A stretch of 64,000 bases of DNA, from positions 580,064 to 644,063 of the forward strand of contig JAWWNJ010000135.1 of the NCBI GenBank assembly GCA_037176885.1, read 5' to 3'. Below the pieces are notes generated by a model that was not told where the DNA came from, searched no databases, and saw only the letters and a program-made list of their open reading frames with translations. The stretch comes from Favolaschia claudopus. Its lineage: Eukaryota; Basidiomycota; Agaricomycetes; Agaricales; Mycenaceae. How positions within the stretch are numbered: the stretch's first letter is position 1; every line of letters begins with the position of its first letter. This document shows positions 30,699 through 41,745 of the stretch, one piece after another. The position numbers and the translations under genes are program-made.

Positions 30699-32216
30699 AT
30701 GTCAACTGCGGCAAACTCGGCTTCTTCTGAGCTTTCCGGAGCAGAAGACTGGCCGATTTTTCATGTTAATGCTACAGTGGAACTGCGCCTACAGGGAGTC
30801 TACACTCTGCTTGAATCTGTTATCCTCGCTGCAAATGCAGCTGATGCCTCTGTTGCTGCTGCTGCCGTCACTCCTCTGCCTGCCACAGCTCCTGTTGCTG
30901 GAGTAGCTTTCAAGGATACCCCTGGCGAACGTAATAGCCGTGCTTTAGGTGTCATTCAGAAGCTTCTTTCGGCAGAACTGCGCACAGAGTATGTCAACGA
31001 ATCTAATGCTGGAATTCTCTGGGCCAAACTGCGCCAGCGCTTTGAAGCAGAAAATCGTGCCGATTCTGCAATGGGTGTTCTAGCAGAACTTTTTAGCACC
31101 AAGCTCGTTATTGAAGGCGAACCAGAGCTCATGGATCGCAACAAGATTCTTTCTCATGTAGCTGCTATCAAGACCTGCTTTGATAGGCTTGCACGCCTGG
31201 AATTTCCATTCCCCCCAGAGCTTCAGCCTCTCATTCTGCTCAGCACTCTACCAGATGATAGCTACTGGACAGGCATTAAAGGGAACATTGTTTCCTCTCT
31301 TGGTACAGGCATAACTTGGGATAAAGCTCGTGCTCGCCTGATTACTCTTGGTAAACTACCAAAGAGTGAGAACGGCGACGACACTGCTCTAGCTGCTAAA
31401 TCCACAAACCCTGGCAAAGGAAAGCCATCTGCCAAGGGCGATAAACATTGCCTTATACATGGACAGAATAAATCTCATACCTCCGATAACTGCTATCAGT
31501 TGAAGAATCTAGCGCAGGGATCAAAGGACTCAAAGAAGAATGACAAGCAGAAGTCTGAGAAAGCGAGACCTAGAAAGCGCCGTGACAAGGCAAATGCCTC
31601 TGCTACTACAGATTCTGAATCTGATTCCGATGACTCGGAACATGGACATTTAGCTGTACCTGTTGTTTCCCAGAAATCTTATGCTGCTATGTCTGCTTAT
31701 CTTTTGAGTGATGCAAACCCTTCATCCAAAGCTGTGGTAATTGACTCTGGTGCTTCTACTACCATGACACCAAATGAGGCATGGTTTGAGACAGGTTCTT
31801 ATAAAATACTCAATCCACCGAAAAGGGTGCGGCTTGGAAATGACACATATTGTGATGCAGTTGGAACTGGAACCATCCGTCTATCTTGCAAAACAAAGCG
31901 AGGGATGTCTGATGTCTCTTTACGTGCATTACATGTCCCAACCTTTGGTATCACACTTGTCTCAGTGCAACAAATGGCTAAAAAGGGATACAATAGCATG
32001 TTCGAAGCAGATAGCTGCATTGTTCGAAACCCAAAAGGGCAAAGAATGATTGAAGCCAAGCATCGGAAGGGACTGTACCACATTGTCTATACTCCTTTGA
32101 GTGAAGATCCACATGCACTATTTGCTATGGATATCAATCATCTTCATCGAATATCTGGTCATACAAATTTCCAACTATTACAGAAATCTGTTGCTAAAGG
32201 CCGACTTGATCCTTGA
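30699..32216 (+). CDS. Copia Gag-protease with start of integrase zinc finger
   Basis: Probable start at the ATG at 30699; an upstream in-frame ATG exists at 30648. Order: gag helices (DWPIFHVNATVELRLQG...LWAKLRQRFEAE), a degenerate His/Cys knuckle (CLIHG...HTSDNC at about 31448-31492), a Lys-rich linker, and aspartic protease with DSGAST at about 31743. The last part carries only the two His of the integrase HHCC finger (LHRISGH). It stops at TGA 32214-32216, 4 nt into the pol frame. Assembly of virus-like particles and maturation are the expected roles. Confidence 0.85.
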   Translation: MSTAANSASSELSGAEDWPIFHVNATVELRLQGVYTLLESVILAANAADASVAAAAVTPLPATAPVAGVAFKDTPGERNSRALGVIQKLLSAELRTEYVNESNAGILWAKLRQRFEAENRADSAMGVLAELFSTKLVIEGEPELMDRNKILSHVAAIKTCFDRLARLEFPFPPELQPLILLSTLPDDSYWTGIKGNIVSSLGTGITWDKARARLITLGKLPKSENGDDTALAAKSTNPGKGKPSAKGDKHCLIHGQNKSHTSDNCYQLKNLAQGSKDSKKNDKQKSEKARPRKRRDKANASATTDSESDSDDSEHGHLAVPVVSQKSYAAMSAYLLSDANPSSKAVVIDSGASTTMTPNEAWFETGSYKILNPPKRVRLGNDTYCDAVGTGTIRLSCKTKRGMSDVSLRALHVPTFGITLVSVQQMAKKGYNSMFEADSCIVRNPKGQRMIEAKHRKGLYHIVYTPLSEDPHALFAMDINHLHRISGHTNFQLLQKSVAKGRLDP

Positions 32217-35152
32217 CAGGAATCCCCAAATTCTGTGAACCCTGTGTTCTTGGGAAAATGAAGAAATTACCATTTTCCAAAAGTCAAACCAAAGCTCGTG
32301 GTCCTTTAGATATTGTATCATCTGATGTTGGTGGTCCAGTAACGCCTGAAGGCCCAGGTGGAATACGCTACTGGGTGGTCCTTATAGATCATCATTCCTC
32401 TGAGGTGTGGATTCTATTTGCCCAAAAGAAATCCCAAGTCTATTCAAAACTCAAAGAATGGCGAAAATCTACTGAGGCACATTTTCGTGCTCAAATTGCT
32501 AATTGGGAATTCTGTGAGGGCTGGACTCGATTCTTTTGCACAGATGGGGGTGGTGAATTCACGTCTCATCAAATGGAAACAGAATTCAAACGTCTAGGCA
32601 TCATCCATGAAACAACAGCACCTTACACCCCAGAGCAAAACGGAGTAGCAGAGCGAATGAATCAAACACTTGTTTCCAGAGCTACAACTATGTTGATTGC
32701 CTCACGCCTTCCTCGTAAATTTTGGGTCTTAGCAATGCGAGCAGCTGGTTATACTGTGAATAGAACACCTACTTCAGCACAGGAATTTGAAATACCTCAT
32801 GAGAAACTCTTTGACCGTCCAATAAACATACGACACCTGCATCCCTTTGGCTGTAGAGCTTATCCTCTCATTCCTAAAGAAAAGCGTCACAAGCAGAAAT
32901 TTGGTGATAAAGCAAAGCGGTGCATCTTTGTTGGCTACCATGAAAACAGTAAAGCATATGACTTGCTAGTAATCAACGAAGATGGTTCTTATGGCGAAAC
33001 CATCACATCTAGGCATGTTCGGTTTGATGACCAGGAACTTCATTCACCTATAGAACCAAAGCTTGAGGCACCTGCTACATCTAGGAAAGAATATGAGGAT
33101 TTTGCTCAGACACTGCGAAAGAGGTCTACCCCATATTATGGTGATAATGACGATGATGATGAACCGCCGGACACTCTACCTCACCCAATACCAGGTTCAG
33201 TGGGGGATAATCTAAGTCAGGCTGATCCACCATCTATTGTCCATCCATCAAATAGGGGAGCTCCACCATTGCGCAAGGTCGCAGGCGTACGACAGGAACC
33301 TACTAGGCGGTCAACACGTCCACATGCAAGGGCACAACATCCCACTGCTGAGTACGACAGAATAGCTGAAGGACCACAGCATCAGTCAAAAGCTCAGCGT
33401 GATGCAGAGAATGCAGCACGTAAACAGGCAAAAGAAAATGAAGCTTCTGTCGAACCAGACATTGAAGTCCCTGATGCTCCAGAGGCAGTCTTGCTTGCTT
33501 CTCTAGATGATGCTATTGAAGAAGCCTTTTTAGCTCAGAACCCTCTTGACCCTTCTAGTTGGCAAGAAGCATTGCAGGGTCCTAATGCTGAACATTGGAA
33601 AGCTGGACTTGAAGAGGAACTTGCTGGTTTCCGAGCAAATGATGTCTATGATGTTGTTCCCATACCAGACGGTGTCAAGCCTATTAAATCCAAAGTGGTT
33701 CCCAAAGTCAAAGTGGATGAAACAGGCAAAATTGCTCGTTACAAAGTCCGAATCGTTGCCAGAGGAGATACTCAGAAAGAAGGTGTTGACTACAAAGAAG
33801 TTTTTGCGCCCACTGCCAATCTTGAGTCTGTTCGCATCATTTGTGCTCTTGCTGCCAAATATGAATTAGAACTGGATCAGCTGGATGTTTCACAAGCCTA
33901 CCTCAATGGTAAACTGGAGGAAGAAATCTACATGATGCCTCCAGATGGTGTTGAAATTCCAGAAGGTCACTGCTGGCGACTCAAGCGTTCATTGTATGGT
34001 CTTAAACAAGCTGGGAGAACTTGGAACAGGACTTTTGACACAGAGATTCTAAAACTCGGATTTCATCGCTTGAATTCAGAGACCTGCCTTTATGTTTATA
34101 AAGAAGGCAAACAGACTTGTTTTGTTGTGGTCTATGTTGATGATCTTCTTGTTGCTGCAACTTCTAAAGAATTCTCTTCCAAAGTCAAAAGAATGCTTTC
34201 ATCTACTTTTAAGATGCGAGACCTAGGTCCAGCCAAATACCTCCTTGGGATCGAGATCGTTCGAAACCGTAAGAAGCGCACCATTGCACTGAACCAGCGT
34301 CAGTATATTGACAAAGTTCTTTCTCGCTATGGCATGACAGACTGCAAACCTGTATTCACGCCTATGTCTACTGCAACCCCGCTCACAGAGAATGACCCTG
34401 ATGACGACAGTATCATTACCCATATGGCTATGGTCGAAGGTGGATCTATTGTTCCATATCAGAGTGTAATCGGGTCTGCTATGTATGCCATGCTAGGTAC
34501 TCGACCAGATCTTGCATACAGTGTAGGAGTACTTGGTCGATTTAGTGCAAAGCCAAAGAGAATTCATTGGGCAGCAGCAAAACGACTTCTTCGATACCTC
34601 AAAGGCACCCGTCATTGGGAACTTGTATACAACGGGGCTGACATCAGCATGGACATGCAATTTCTGGGATACAGTGATGCCAATTGGAATGGAGACAGAG
34701 ATACATCTCGTTCTACTTCTGGTTATGTGTTCATTGTCAACTCTGGAGCAATCGGATGGTCTAGCCGTCGGCAATCCATGGTCGCTCTATCTTCTACTGA
34801 GAGTGAATACATTGGACTTGCAAATGCAGGACAACATCTAGCATGGTTAAGATCCTTTTTTGACGAACTAGGCCAACATCAGAGAAATCCCACTGAGTTG
34901 AGATGTGATAATCGAGCTGCCATTATTCTGTCCCAGGATCCACAATACCGTGCTAGGACTCAGCATATACAAAGAAAATACCATTTTGTTCGTGATGACT
35001 TGGTTCGCACCGGAGAATGTATTGTCTTGTGGTATCCTACAGATGAAATGGTGGCCGATATTTTCACAAAACCTTTATCTCATGACAAGCACTCCAAATT
35101 CTGTCTATCTATGGGACTACGGCCTGGGTCGAGTGGGGGTGTCAGAATATGA
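32213..35152 (+). CDS. Copia integrase-reverse transcriptase-RNase H
   Basis: Frame is -1 relative to gag-protease and opens at 32213 with TTG, without its own convincing ATG, so translation probably depends on frameshifting or the frame is broken. It starts with the two Cys of the HHCC finger (FCEPC). Integrase core: SSDVGGP, FFCTDGGGEF, and PEQNGVAERMN with the catalytic Glu. RT: LDVSQAYLNGKLEEEIYM and VVYVDDLLVAA with YVDD. RNase H: YSDANWNGDRDTSRS, SSTESEYIGL, RCDNRAA, and ADIFTKPLS near the end. No internal stops in 979 codons. The reading ends 13 nt inside the 3' LTR. Confidence 0.9.
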   Translation: MTGIPKFCEPCVLGKMKKLPFSKSQTKARGPLDIVSSDVGGPVTPEGPGGIRYWVVLIDHHSSEVWILFAQKKSQVYSKLKEWRKSTEAHFRAQIANWEFCEGWTRFFCTDGGGEFTSHQMETEFKRLGIIHETTAPYTPEQNGVAERMNQTLVSRATTMLIASRLPRKFWVLAMRAAGYTVNRTPTSAQEFEIPHEKLFDRPINIRHLHPFGCRAYPLIPKEKRHKQKFGDKAKRCIFVGYHENSKAYDLLVINEDGSYGETITSRHVRFDDQELHSPIEPKLEAPATSRKEYEDFAQTLRKRSTPYYGDNDDDDEPPDTLPHPIPGSVGDNLSQADPPSIVHPSNRGAPPLRKVAGVRQEPTRRSTRPHARAQHPTAEYDRIAEGPQHQSKAQRDAENAARKQAKENEASVEPDIEVPDAPEAVLLASLDDAIEEAFLAQNPLDPSSWQEALQGPNAEHWKAGLEEELAGFRANDVYDVVPIPDGVKPIKSKVVPKVKVDETGKIARYKVRIVARGDTQKEGVDYKEVFAPTANLESVRIICALAAKYELELDQLDVSQAYLNGKLEEEIYMMPPDGVEIPEGHCWRLKRSLYGLKQAGRTWNRTFDTEILKLGFHRLNSETCLYVYKEGKQTCFVVVYVDDLLVAATSKEFSSKVKRMLSSTFKMRDLGPAKYLLGIEIVRNRKKRTIALNQRQYIDKVLSRYGMTDCKPVFTPMSTATPLTENDPDDDSIITHMAMVEGGSIVPYQSVIGSAMYAMLGTRPDLAYSVGVLGRFSAKPKRIHWAAAKRLLRYLKGTRHWELVYNGADISMDMQFLGYSDANWNGDRDTSRSTSGYVFIVNSGAIGWSSRRQSMVALSSTESEYIGLANAGQHLAWLRSFFDELGQHQRNPTELRCDNRAAIILSQDPQYRARTQHIQRKYHFVRDDLVRTGECIVLWYPTDEMVADIFTKPLSHDKHSKFCLSMGLRPGSSGGVRI

Positions 35153-35447
35153 ATTATTCCGGGTAGCCGCCCCGCCGCTCCGGCCCTTGATAGATATCTG
35201 ATAGTTATCATACAGCCTTGTTCTTACATATAAACCGTGCTCGTCTGTCCACCACCCTCAGTCTTTCATCCCACATTGCGGGAGACTGAGGGTGAGTTCT
35301 TTATCTATCTACCTACTTGTATTTACTTACTCATTGTGTAGTTATTGCGCCTTCCGCGCATTTTCAGGTATTTAATATACAGTCTTTCATCCCACATTGC
35401 GGGAGACTGAGGTTATTGCGCCTTCCGCGCATTTTCAGATTCTGTTA
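35140..35447 (+). repeat. 3' LTR of copia element
   Basis: Identical by eye to 30216-30523 and followed by the TSD GACTT. Confidence 0.95.
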
Positions 35448-35625
35448 GACTTCGTCCCCATAGGTGGAGAAGTCGTGCTTCAGTCCGTGGGGGTTTCACG
35501 GAAGTTGCCGGAACTGGCGCTTATTAAATTACGACGCGCACTGGGTGCTTACAAAGCAGGGACCCGTTCATTTGTAAGCATCTGCATTTCGGCGATGAAT
35601 GGGGAAGCAAGCTTCCCCATCACTA

Positions 35626-36031
35626 CTATCGTGCCAAATAGGTCTGGATTTTCACAATGGGTCTGGATTTTCGATTTTCCTCTCCTCCCTTTGCACTTTG
35701 GGTCTCCGGATTTTTCGGCATTTATTCCGGTACCAATTCCCTATGGGTGGATCTAAAATTTTGACGATTTCATGCAAGTCCAATGTCAAGAAACATTTGC
35801 CGTTTTCTCGAGGTTTTTGATCTGTCCTGTCAATCCATCAAAATACCTTGATGAAAGCCCGTTTTTCTTACTGCCCTCCTTTTGCCGTATCGCTACGAAA
35901 CTTGCAGGATCTATAGCCCAATGGCATACAAACAGATTCCGAAAAGTCCGGAGGTCCAAATCGAAAAGGGAGAAGAGAAAAATTGAAAATCCAGACCCGT
36001 TGTGCAAATCCAGACCTATTTGGCACGATAG
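35626..36031. mobile_element. TA-flanked MITE, 406 bp, copy 1
   Basis: TIRs CTATCGTGCCAAATAGGTCT extend through a second GGTCTGGATTTTC unit and pair over more than 60 bp. TA on both sides (35624-35625, 36032-36033). Same length and about 95% identical by eye to 39322-39727. Confidence 0.8.
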
Positions 36032-36039
36032 TAATTGCT

Positions 36040-37950
36040 TCTCCATTATTCTTTAGTTCTACCGCGGCGGATCTACAGATTGCTAGTCTCGGAAACCCAG
36101 ACCTTTATATGGTGCGCTCGGCCTAACTTATTAGTACATAAACACCAAACAGGAACGAATTTTTTTTAATAAAAGTGCAAGGTGACCGCCATAAACCAGA
36201 GGGTTTATGAACGTAAAACAAGAAACAGGAGGCAAGTAAAGAAAGTGTACTCCGAGAGTAAAAGCTGCTGCAGAATAGCTCAAAGAAATCGGGACGCTGC
36301 GAGTCTGCGACGCAAAACCGGCATAAGATGAACTTAAAGCGGCCCGGGCCGATTTTGAGTACAACGGACTTGCGGGGAGGGAGGTTAAATATGGGAGCTG
36401 GAAGCGACAAGGTAGTTAAAAAAAAAAAGATCTAGCACCAAATGGGCGACGAGCGTAGCTGAAAACCGCGAACGAAGCAGTTTCAAGTTGGTTTGAATTC
36501 AAAATTCAAGGCAGTTTGCTGAGCGCATGAGCGGGCCGGGTAGCCCGTGACAGAACGTAATCGTTAAACAAATTGATCGGCAGTCTTCGGACAAGTTGCA
36601 AGGAAACAATCAGCTTCAGAAATTATGGGCCTGCTAATGGCTCGAAGATACAGATGTCTTGAATAGATAAATACTACGAGCGTAGGATCCCAACCATCAA
36701 ACCTCGTCAAATTGCGTGAACGCGCCAGAAACACACGATGACTAATTTCAAACGAGTAATTTGATGTTTGTACATGTTAGAAAAAGTGAACAGAATCCAC
36801 ACATAAGTAGCCAAACCTTAGTCTCGGAAACCCAGACGTTCCTACGTAGTCCTTGTAGGCGTAGAGCAGAGCTGTTTCCTAATCGGTAATTACAATGACA
36901 GCCTTTGACGTTTGATTGATTTTGAAGGTGATGGGAAAAAGGACGTAAGGACGTCTGGGCCACTTTCCTGGGGCCACCTACCATAACCCCCCAAACACGC
37001 ATTCTTTTGCCTTTGGAAGCTGGAAAATCCCGCAAAGTGTAATTCAAGTCTTAGCTAACACCCTACTACATCTGTATGCCCGCAATTGAGTCAAAATCCG
37101 CCATTATGTCGCGTGTATGTTGGGTACTGTATTTAGCTGTATTCAGCGGTCTGTCCAAGGGCTGTGGAGAGTGCTTGTGGAGGCCAGGGTGACAGTCACC
37201 ACCCTCCGGAGGCATGGCCATGTATATGTCGGCGACCCCGAGCGAAAGGCGGTAAAGTGCGGGGGTGTCGGCTCGGGAGTTATGGTAGGTGCTCCAAGGA
37301 AAGTGGCCCAGACGTTCCTGGCAACTCTTGGAAATTCACCCGTAAACCTCGTGAAATTCATGGAGTTCAAGTTGCCTCGAACACGGTACATGGTTCTGGT
37401 CACCAGTACTGGTTGTGTTCCTAATACAGTAATATAGTCAATTTACATGTACATACTTTGAATACCGTAACTTAGTAATCGTTAGTAAAGACTTGTTGTA
37501 CTTGTTCAGTAAGTACTTCCGTGCAAAAGAGAAAAGACTAATACTTGTATGTTGACACTAGTCAAAGCGAGGGGTACGTAGTAGATTTTTCATGCAGTTT
37601 TCACGTATTTTTCAAGTGACTTTCGGGAGTATTGGAAAAAAATCCAACACAGTGAAAGAGTTTTCATTGGAATATGAGTTGGATATCATTCCCAAACCAT
37701 GTGAATTAACACCATGGAATGTCCCACTCACATAGTTGGACCCAGTGAAAATATCTCCGTGAAATTCACAACTCCATAGTGGAATTCACAGAGTTTTCCG
37801 GTGAATTTCCCATTGAAACCTTGTGAACCAACTATGGGAAAGTCAGGGTGTTATGCGACCACAGTGTGCTGCCTTCGAGGAATTTGACTTCTTGCGATGA
37901 GGAACATCGAGGGAAACGGCTATTTTTGCGGGCGTTTCACGGTGGGCTTG
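36040..37950. other. Non-coding stretch with inverted and short repeats
   Basis: No gene recognised. A segment at about 36945-37000 (ACGTCTGGGCCACTTTCC) recurs inverted and imperfect at 37278-37318, probably a decayed inverted-repeat element. 37660-37850 is full of short CACAT/GTGAA inverted motifs. Confidence 0.3.
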
Positions 37951-37956
37951 AGATTG

Positions 37957-38104
37957 TTGGAATTCTGAGGCTGTGACGCACCTCCTCGCGAACTCTCTAG
38001 AATATTCTTTTGACTCACATTTACAGAACCTAGTAGAATTAGCTAAGATACCTACTGTAGTATAAATACCAGACTGAATCTACAGTGTAGGGCATCTGTT
38101 TGCC
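37957..38104 (+). repeat. LTR-like repeat, copy 2
   Basis: Starts TGTTGGAATTCTGAGG and contains TATAAATA. Matches 4735-4948 in the opposite orientation. Likely copia solo-LTR relic. Downstream, 38110-39040 holds minus-strand frames of up to 160 codons (38415-38897) with no recognisable domain. Confidence 0.45.
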
Positions 38105-39040
38105 CTAACACACATTTTATCTAACCGTAGTGTGATTGCAAACCTATTTCATTGTTCTTGATCTCGGCATACTTACCGGCAAAAATCCAACAGAGATATG
38201 GAAATCGGGATGAGAGCATGAGCCAAGAGTTTGAAGAGTAGGTTGGATGCGCGTTGAACGAATTAATTGAAACGTTCGAAATCGACGACCTTGAGGTATG
38301 GATATCGCGGGCATATTGAGGGATTAGTTTGAAAAGCTCTGCGAGGCGCGTTTTTGGTGATTGCAAACATCGCAGATATTGATACAATAGTTCAGCGGCA
38401 GCAATTGACTAGTATTAACGAAAGCGCAATTGTGTGTTGATATTGGAGGAACGATTCTTGAATCCGCTTGAGGCACGTCTCCCAGAAGCCCGCAAAAAAT
38501 CACTGGGATCGGGGTAGAGATGGTGGCAGAGGTGAAGAGGTCCAGGGTAACACAGGAAGCGGCGTAGTTTTGCTTTGCTGCGCATGTATTGCTGTAGAAT
38601 AAAGCTGTAAAGATTTCTGCCAGACATACCCAAATTAAATGCAGTATTTAAATTGCAGAAGGCTGAGTGCCAGAAGCGCAGCAAACTGTTGTTCAGCTGC
38701 GATAGGAGATGGAATCCAGGGTTCCCAAATCGGTGCAGTTCTGCATTGGAAGCAGTGGCGGGGACCATGTCAGTTAATTGGAATGAGTTCAAAGTTATCA
38801 ACTTATCAGAGTCCATTTCTGTCAACACTGTGTCTTCAGCCAGGGCCAATCCAAGCTGGGCAAGTAGCAATTTAGGGTATCCAAGGAGTCTCAGCACGTA
38901 GCTTTACTGAGTATCGAAGCTCGAGGGCCGGGTGCCTCAAGTGCGACTAAAGAATTAAATTACAGTGACTTGAATTTGTGCGATATCTATGATTAAATAT
39001 TAGATTTCTACGATTTCAAAGTCATTCCTGGCAAATATTA

Positions 39041-39164
39041 GGCTCCATTCGGTTGTCGTGTCTTAGCGTCACTTAGCGTCACTTTGGAGCACTTGGGAAA
39101 AATTCCACGCCAAATTTTTGGTGAGAAATACTCTTAAGTGACGTCAAGTGCTCCGAGATGACGC
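39041..39164. mobile_element. Harbinger-like MITE, truncated inverted copy
   Basis: Begins GGCTCCATTCGGTTGTCGTG and matches the reverse complement of 18936-19073 up to ATGACGC. The last ~14 bp, including the other terminal CCGAATGGAGCC, are missing. Confidence 0.65.
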
Positions 39165-39321
39165 ATATCCACCTGCCTGACCCCAAACATCCGCACAGCC
39201 GTTAGGAAAGACCTGCAACTCGAGTCTCCTGTCGGCGTGATATGACAGACATTAGCTGGAATCTTAGCGAGTCCCGATTAGGCCATTTTCTGACGTAATA
39301 AAGATACCGCGGTATTATCTA

Positions 39322-39727
39322 CTATCATGCCAAATAGGTCTGGATTTTCACAATGGGTCTGGATTTTCGATTTTTCTCTCCTCCCTTTGCACTTTGGGTC
39401 TCCGGATTTTTCGGCATTTATTCCGGTACCAATTCACTATGAGTAGAGCTAAAATCCTCACGATTTTATGCAAGTCCAATGTCAAGAAACGTTCGCCGTT
39501 TTCTCGAGGTTTTTGATCTGTCCTGTCAATCCATCAAAATACCTTGATGAAAGCCCGTTTTTCTTACTGCCTTCCTTTGGCCGTATCGCTACGAAACTTG
39601 CAGGATCTATAGCCCAATAGCATACAAACAGATTCCGAAAAGTCCGGAGGTCCAGATCGAAAAGGGAGAAGAGAAAAATTGAAAATCCAGACCTGTTGTG
39701 CAAATCCAGACCTATTTGGCACGATAG
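39322..39727. mobile_element. TA-flanked MITE, 406 bp, copy 2
   Basis: Starts CTATCATGCCAAATAGG and ends CCTATTTGGCACGATAG, with TA on both sides. Same family and length as 35626-36031. Confidence 0.8.
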
Positions 39728-39873
39728 TACCCACAGCACAAGTATCTAGATTAAATTAGGCTAAATCATGACGCACTATACTCATCTTGTCTTGACTCGA
39801 CGCTGGACATTAATTTCGCTGCCTGCGTTTCACTTTCGGCTGATATTTCGCCACTTATAAACTTAAGGGTACT

Positions 39874-40907
39874 AAGGGAATGAAAGTTTGAGGAGTAACA
39901 GTATCAAATATTTGAGATGGAACGGGAAGGAAGGGGAAGAGGGACTTGACTTGAAGTTCTATTATATGCCGTACCTGGCCAGTAGTGAGGCTATGCGGCA
40001 GTACAAGAGGGGAGGTTAAGGTTACATGATCACTGGTAGGTTACGGGACGATTATGGTAAACAGAAAGGAAATGGAAAATTGGTATCTTGTAAGGAAAAT
40101 GGTATGATGAGGAGAGACATGAACGTGTGAATGGGGAACCTGTGTGTGTAGGAGAGTGAGGTACTATAATGGGGTTGCGTGAATCAGAAACAAAGACAAC
40201 GAAAGGGAGAGAGAGAGAATATTTAATGAGCGTGTTGTTGAATGAACGGAAGGGGATGAATCGAAGACTTATCCAACGACTCATGCAGGTCCTTCATTCG
40301 CCCCGCGAGCGTCACTAGCAACTCCTTGCGCTTAGGACACGAATACGAATCAGCGCGATGCTTGCCGCCACAGTTTAGGCATGCGACGGGCCCCGAACAC
40401 GGGAAGAGGGAGACATAGGGTGGGTATGAATCAAGGATGAAGAATACAGAAGAATAAAAGAGAGCGGAGAGGATTAACGAGGGGATTGTATGTACGGGAG
40501 AGGGTGGACCGACGACTTATCTAAAGCCTGGTGAAGGTCCTTCCTTCATGCGCTCCGCCAGAGTCACCGCCAACTCTTTCCGACGCGGGCAGGTATACGA
40601 ATCCGTGGCCCTGTGGAATGCCTCAATTGTGGTGGAAAGCACCGCGCGGATTCGTATACCTGCCCGCGTCGGAAAGAGTTGGCGGTAACTCTGGCGGAGC
40701 GCATGAAGGACCTTCACCAGGCTTTAGATAAGTCGTCGGTCCACCCTCTCCCGTACATACAATCCCCTCGTTAATCCTCTCCGCTCTCTTTTATTCTTCT
40801 GTATTCTTCATCCTTGATTCATACCCACCCTATGTCTCCCTCTTCCCCTTCCTTCCCGTTCCATCTCAAATATTTGATACTGTTACTCCTCAAACTTTCA
40901 TTCCCTT
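39874..40907. repeat. Palindrome with ~260-bp arms from head-to-head LINE ends
   Basis: Right arm 40648-40907; left arm 40412-40604 plus 39874-39944, split by a LINE insertion. The arms differ by little more than a 4-bp CCTT gain. The 43-bp loop (40605-40647) encodes the start of a zinc knuckle. Each arm is the 3' region of a LINE ORF1, so two LINE copies face each other. Such a perfect palindrome would extrude or fold as RNA. Confidence 0.75.
39945..40400 (-). mobile_element. 5'-truncated LINE copy with 11-bp TSD
   Basis: TSD GGGAAGAGGGA (39934-39944, 40401-40411). On the minus strand it runs from a zinc-knuckle region (CLNCGGKHRADSY) through the 3' UTR to a CAAGT-type tail at the left end. 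It is older than or diverged from the LINE copies that form the palindrome arm it interrupts. Confidence 0.7.
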
Positions 40908-41073
40908 GCGCGATACTTAACCTTCTTTTCCTCTCTCGTTATAGTCTATATTACCGTTTCCAAACTACCTACTATATGAAATCCCCGCCGACCCTTACCG
41001 TACTGCTGCATAGCTCTTCCGTAGCCAGGTACAGCATATATTAGAACTTCAAATCAAATCAAATCAAATCAAA
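40610..41073 (+). mobile_element. LINE 3' end: ORF1 zinc knuckle, UTR and CAAAT tail
   Basis: Plus-strand coding of about 50 codons, with zinc knuckle CLNCGGKHRADSYTC then RRKELAVTLAERMKDLHQAL, ends at TAA about 40773. A ~270-bp untranslated part follows, and the copy ends in CAAATCAAATCAAATCAAAA. The knuckle style (CX2CX3HX6C) is that of fungal Tad-like LINE ORF1 proteins. Severely 5' truncated; no reverse transcriptase here. Confidence 0.65.
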
Positions 41074-41102
41074 AATTGTGCCCCACGGGTATGAATTCTC
41101 CC

Positions 41103-41450
41103 AATGGGTCTGAATTCTTGATATTCCTGCTTCCCCGTCGACCCTTTGGCCTCCGGAATTTTCGGGATGAGTTCCTATGATTCTTTTCTATGGGTTTGCA
41201 GAGTTCTATTGGGATACAGAGAGGGTGAGGTGTTGAGGAAAGGGTACCGATTCATCAAGGTAGATTGATGCGGTGATGATTGAGATCAAAATACTCGCCA
41301 ACTCGGTAATTACTTTTGGACCAATTCCCTTCCTCGTAGCTCAAGTGCTTTGGGTATCTGGCAGAGAATTAGTGAAAGAATAAATCCCGAAAAAATCCGG
41401 GGGCAAACGATGGACGGGGGAGCAGGAAATATCGGAAATTCAGACCCATT
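41103..41450. mobile_element. MITE related to the 406-bp family
   Basis: AATGGGTCTGAATTC at 41103 pairs with the reverse complement ending at 41450. The pairing runs for about 65 bp at roughly 80% identity by eye and includes CTTCCCCGTC and CGGAATTTT-type segments. The GGTCTG-AATTT theme links it to the 406-bp MITEs. The exact ends and TSD are unclear. Confidence 0.5.
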
Positions 41451-41745
41451 CATCAGGAAAAAAACCGCAGACTATTAAGCCGTATATAGTCGTGATAGCT
41501 CTCATAGTCCTGTAGCTTGACCCCCAAAATATAGCGCGTCATAGCTGTCAGCAAGAAATCTGTAGGACGGTGTAGTTGCCATAGCTCCGTGCTCAAGATA
41601 TATATCATCGTAGCTCGGTAGCGCCATAGGCTATGTATTCATGTATAGTGAGATAATTTACAACTCAGATTTCAAGATGGGCACAGAAAAGAGCGAAAAG
41701 ATAAATAATTTATTGTACCGTACATACGAATACTTGTATCTAGAT

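Larger units (their letters stand above)
30216..35447 (+). mobile_element. Full-length Ty1/copia retrotransposon
   Basis: 5,232 bp. The 308-bp LTRs (30216-30523, 35140-35447; TGTCAGAATATG...TTCTGTTA) are identical by eye; the TSD is GACTT (30211-30215, 35448-35452). The primer site GGTTATGGGCC directly follows the 5' LTR, as expected for an initiator-tRNA half-molecule primer. The polypurine tract GAGTGGGGG precedes the 3' LTR. Complete gag-PR and IN-RT-RH reading frames make this the youngest autonomous-looking element here. A -1 frame change separates the two frames. Confidence 0.95.

Noticed and set aside
38415..38897. 160-codon minus-strand ORF as a host gene
   Set aside because: No recognisable domain, odd composition (Leu/Ser/Arg-rich), no introns or neighbours supporting it; kept only as a note.
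35626..39727. The two 406-bp repeats as LTRs of one large element
   Set aside because: Each copy has its own long internal TIRs and TA flanks, and no retroelement genes lie between; they are two MITE insertions.
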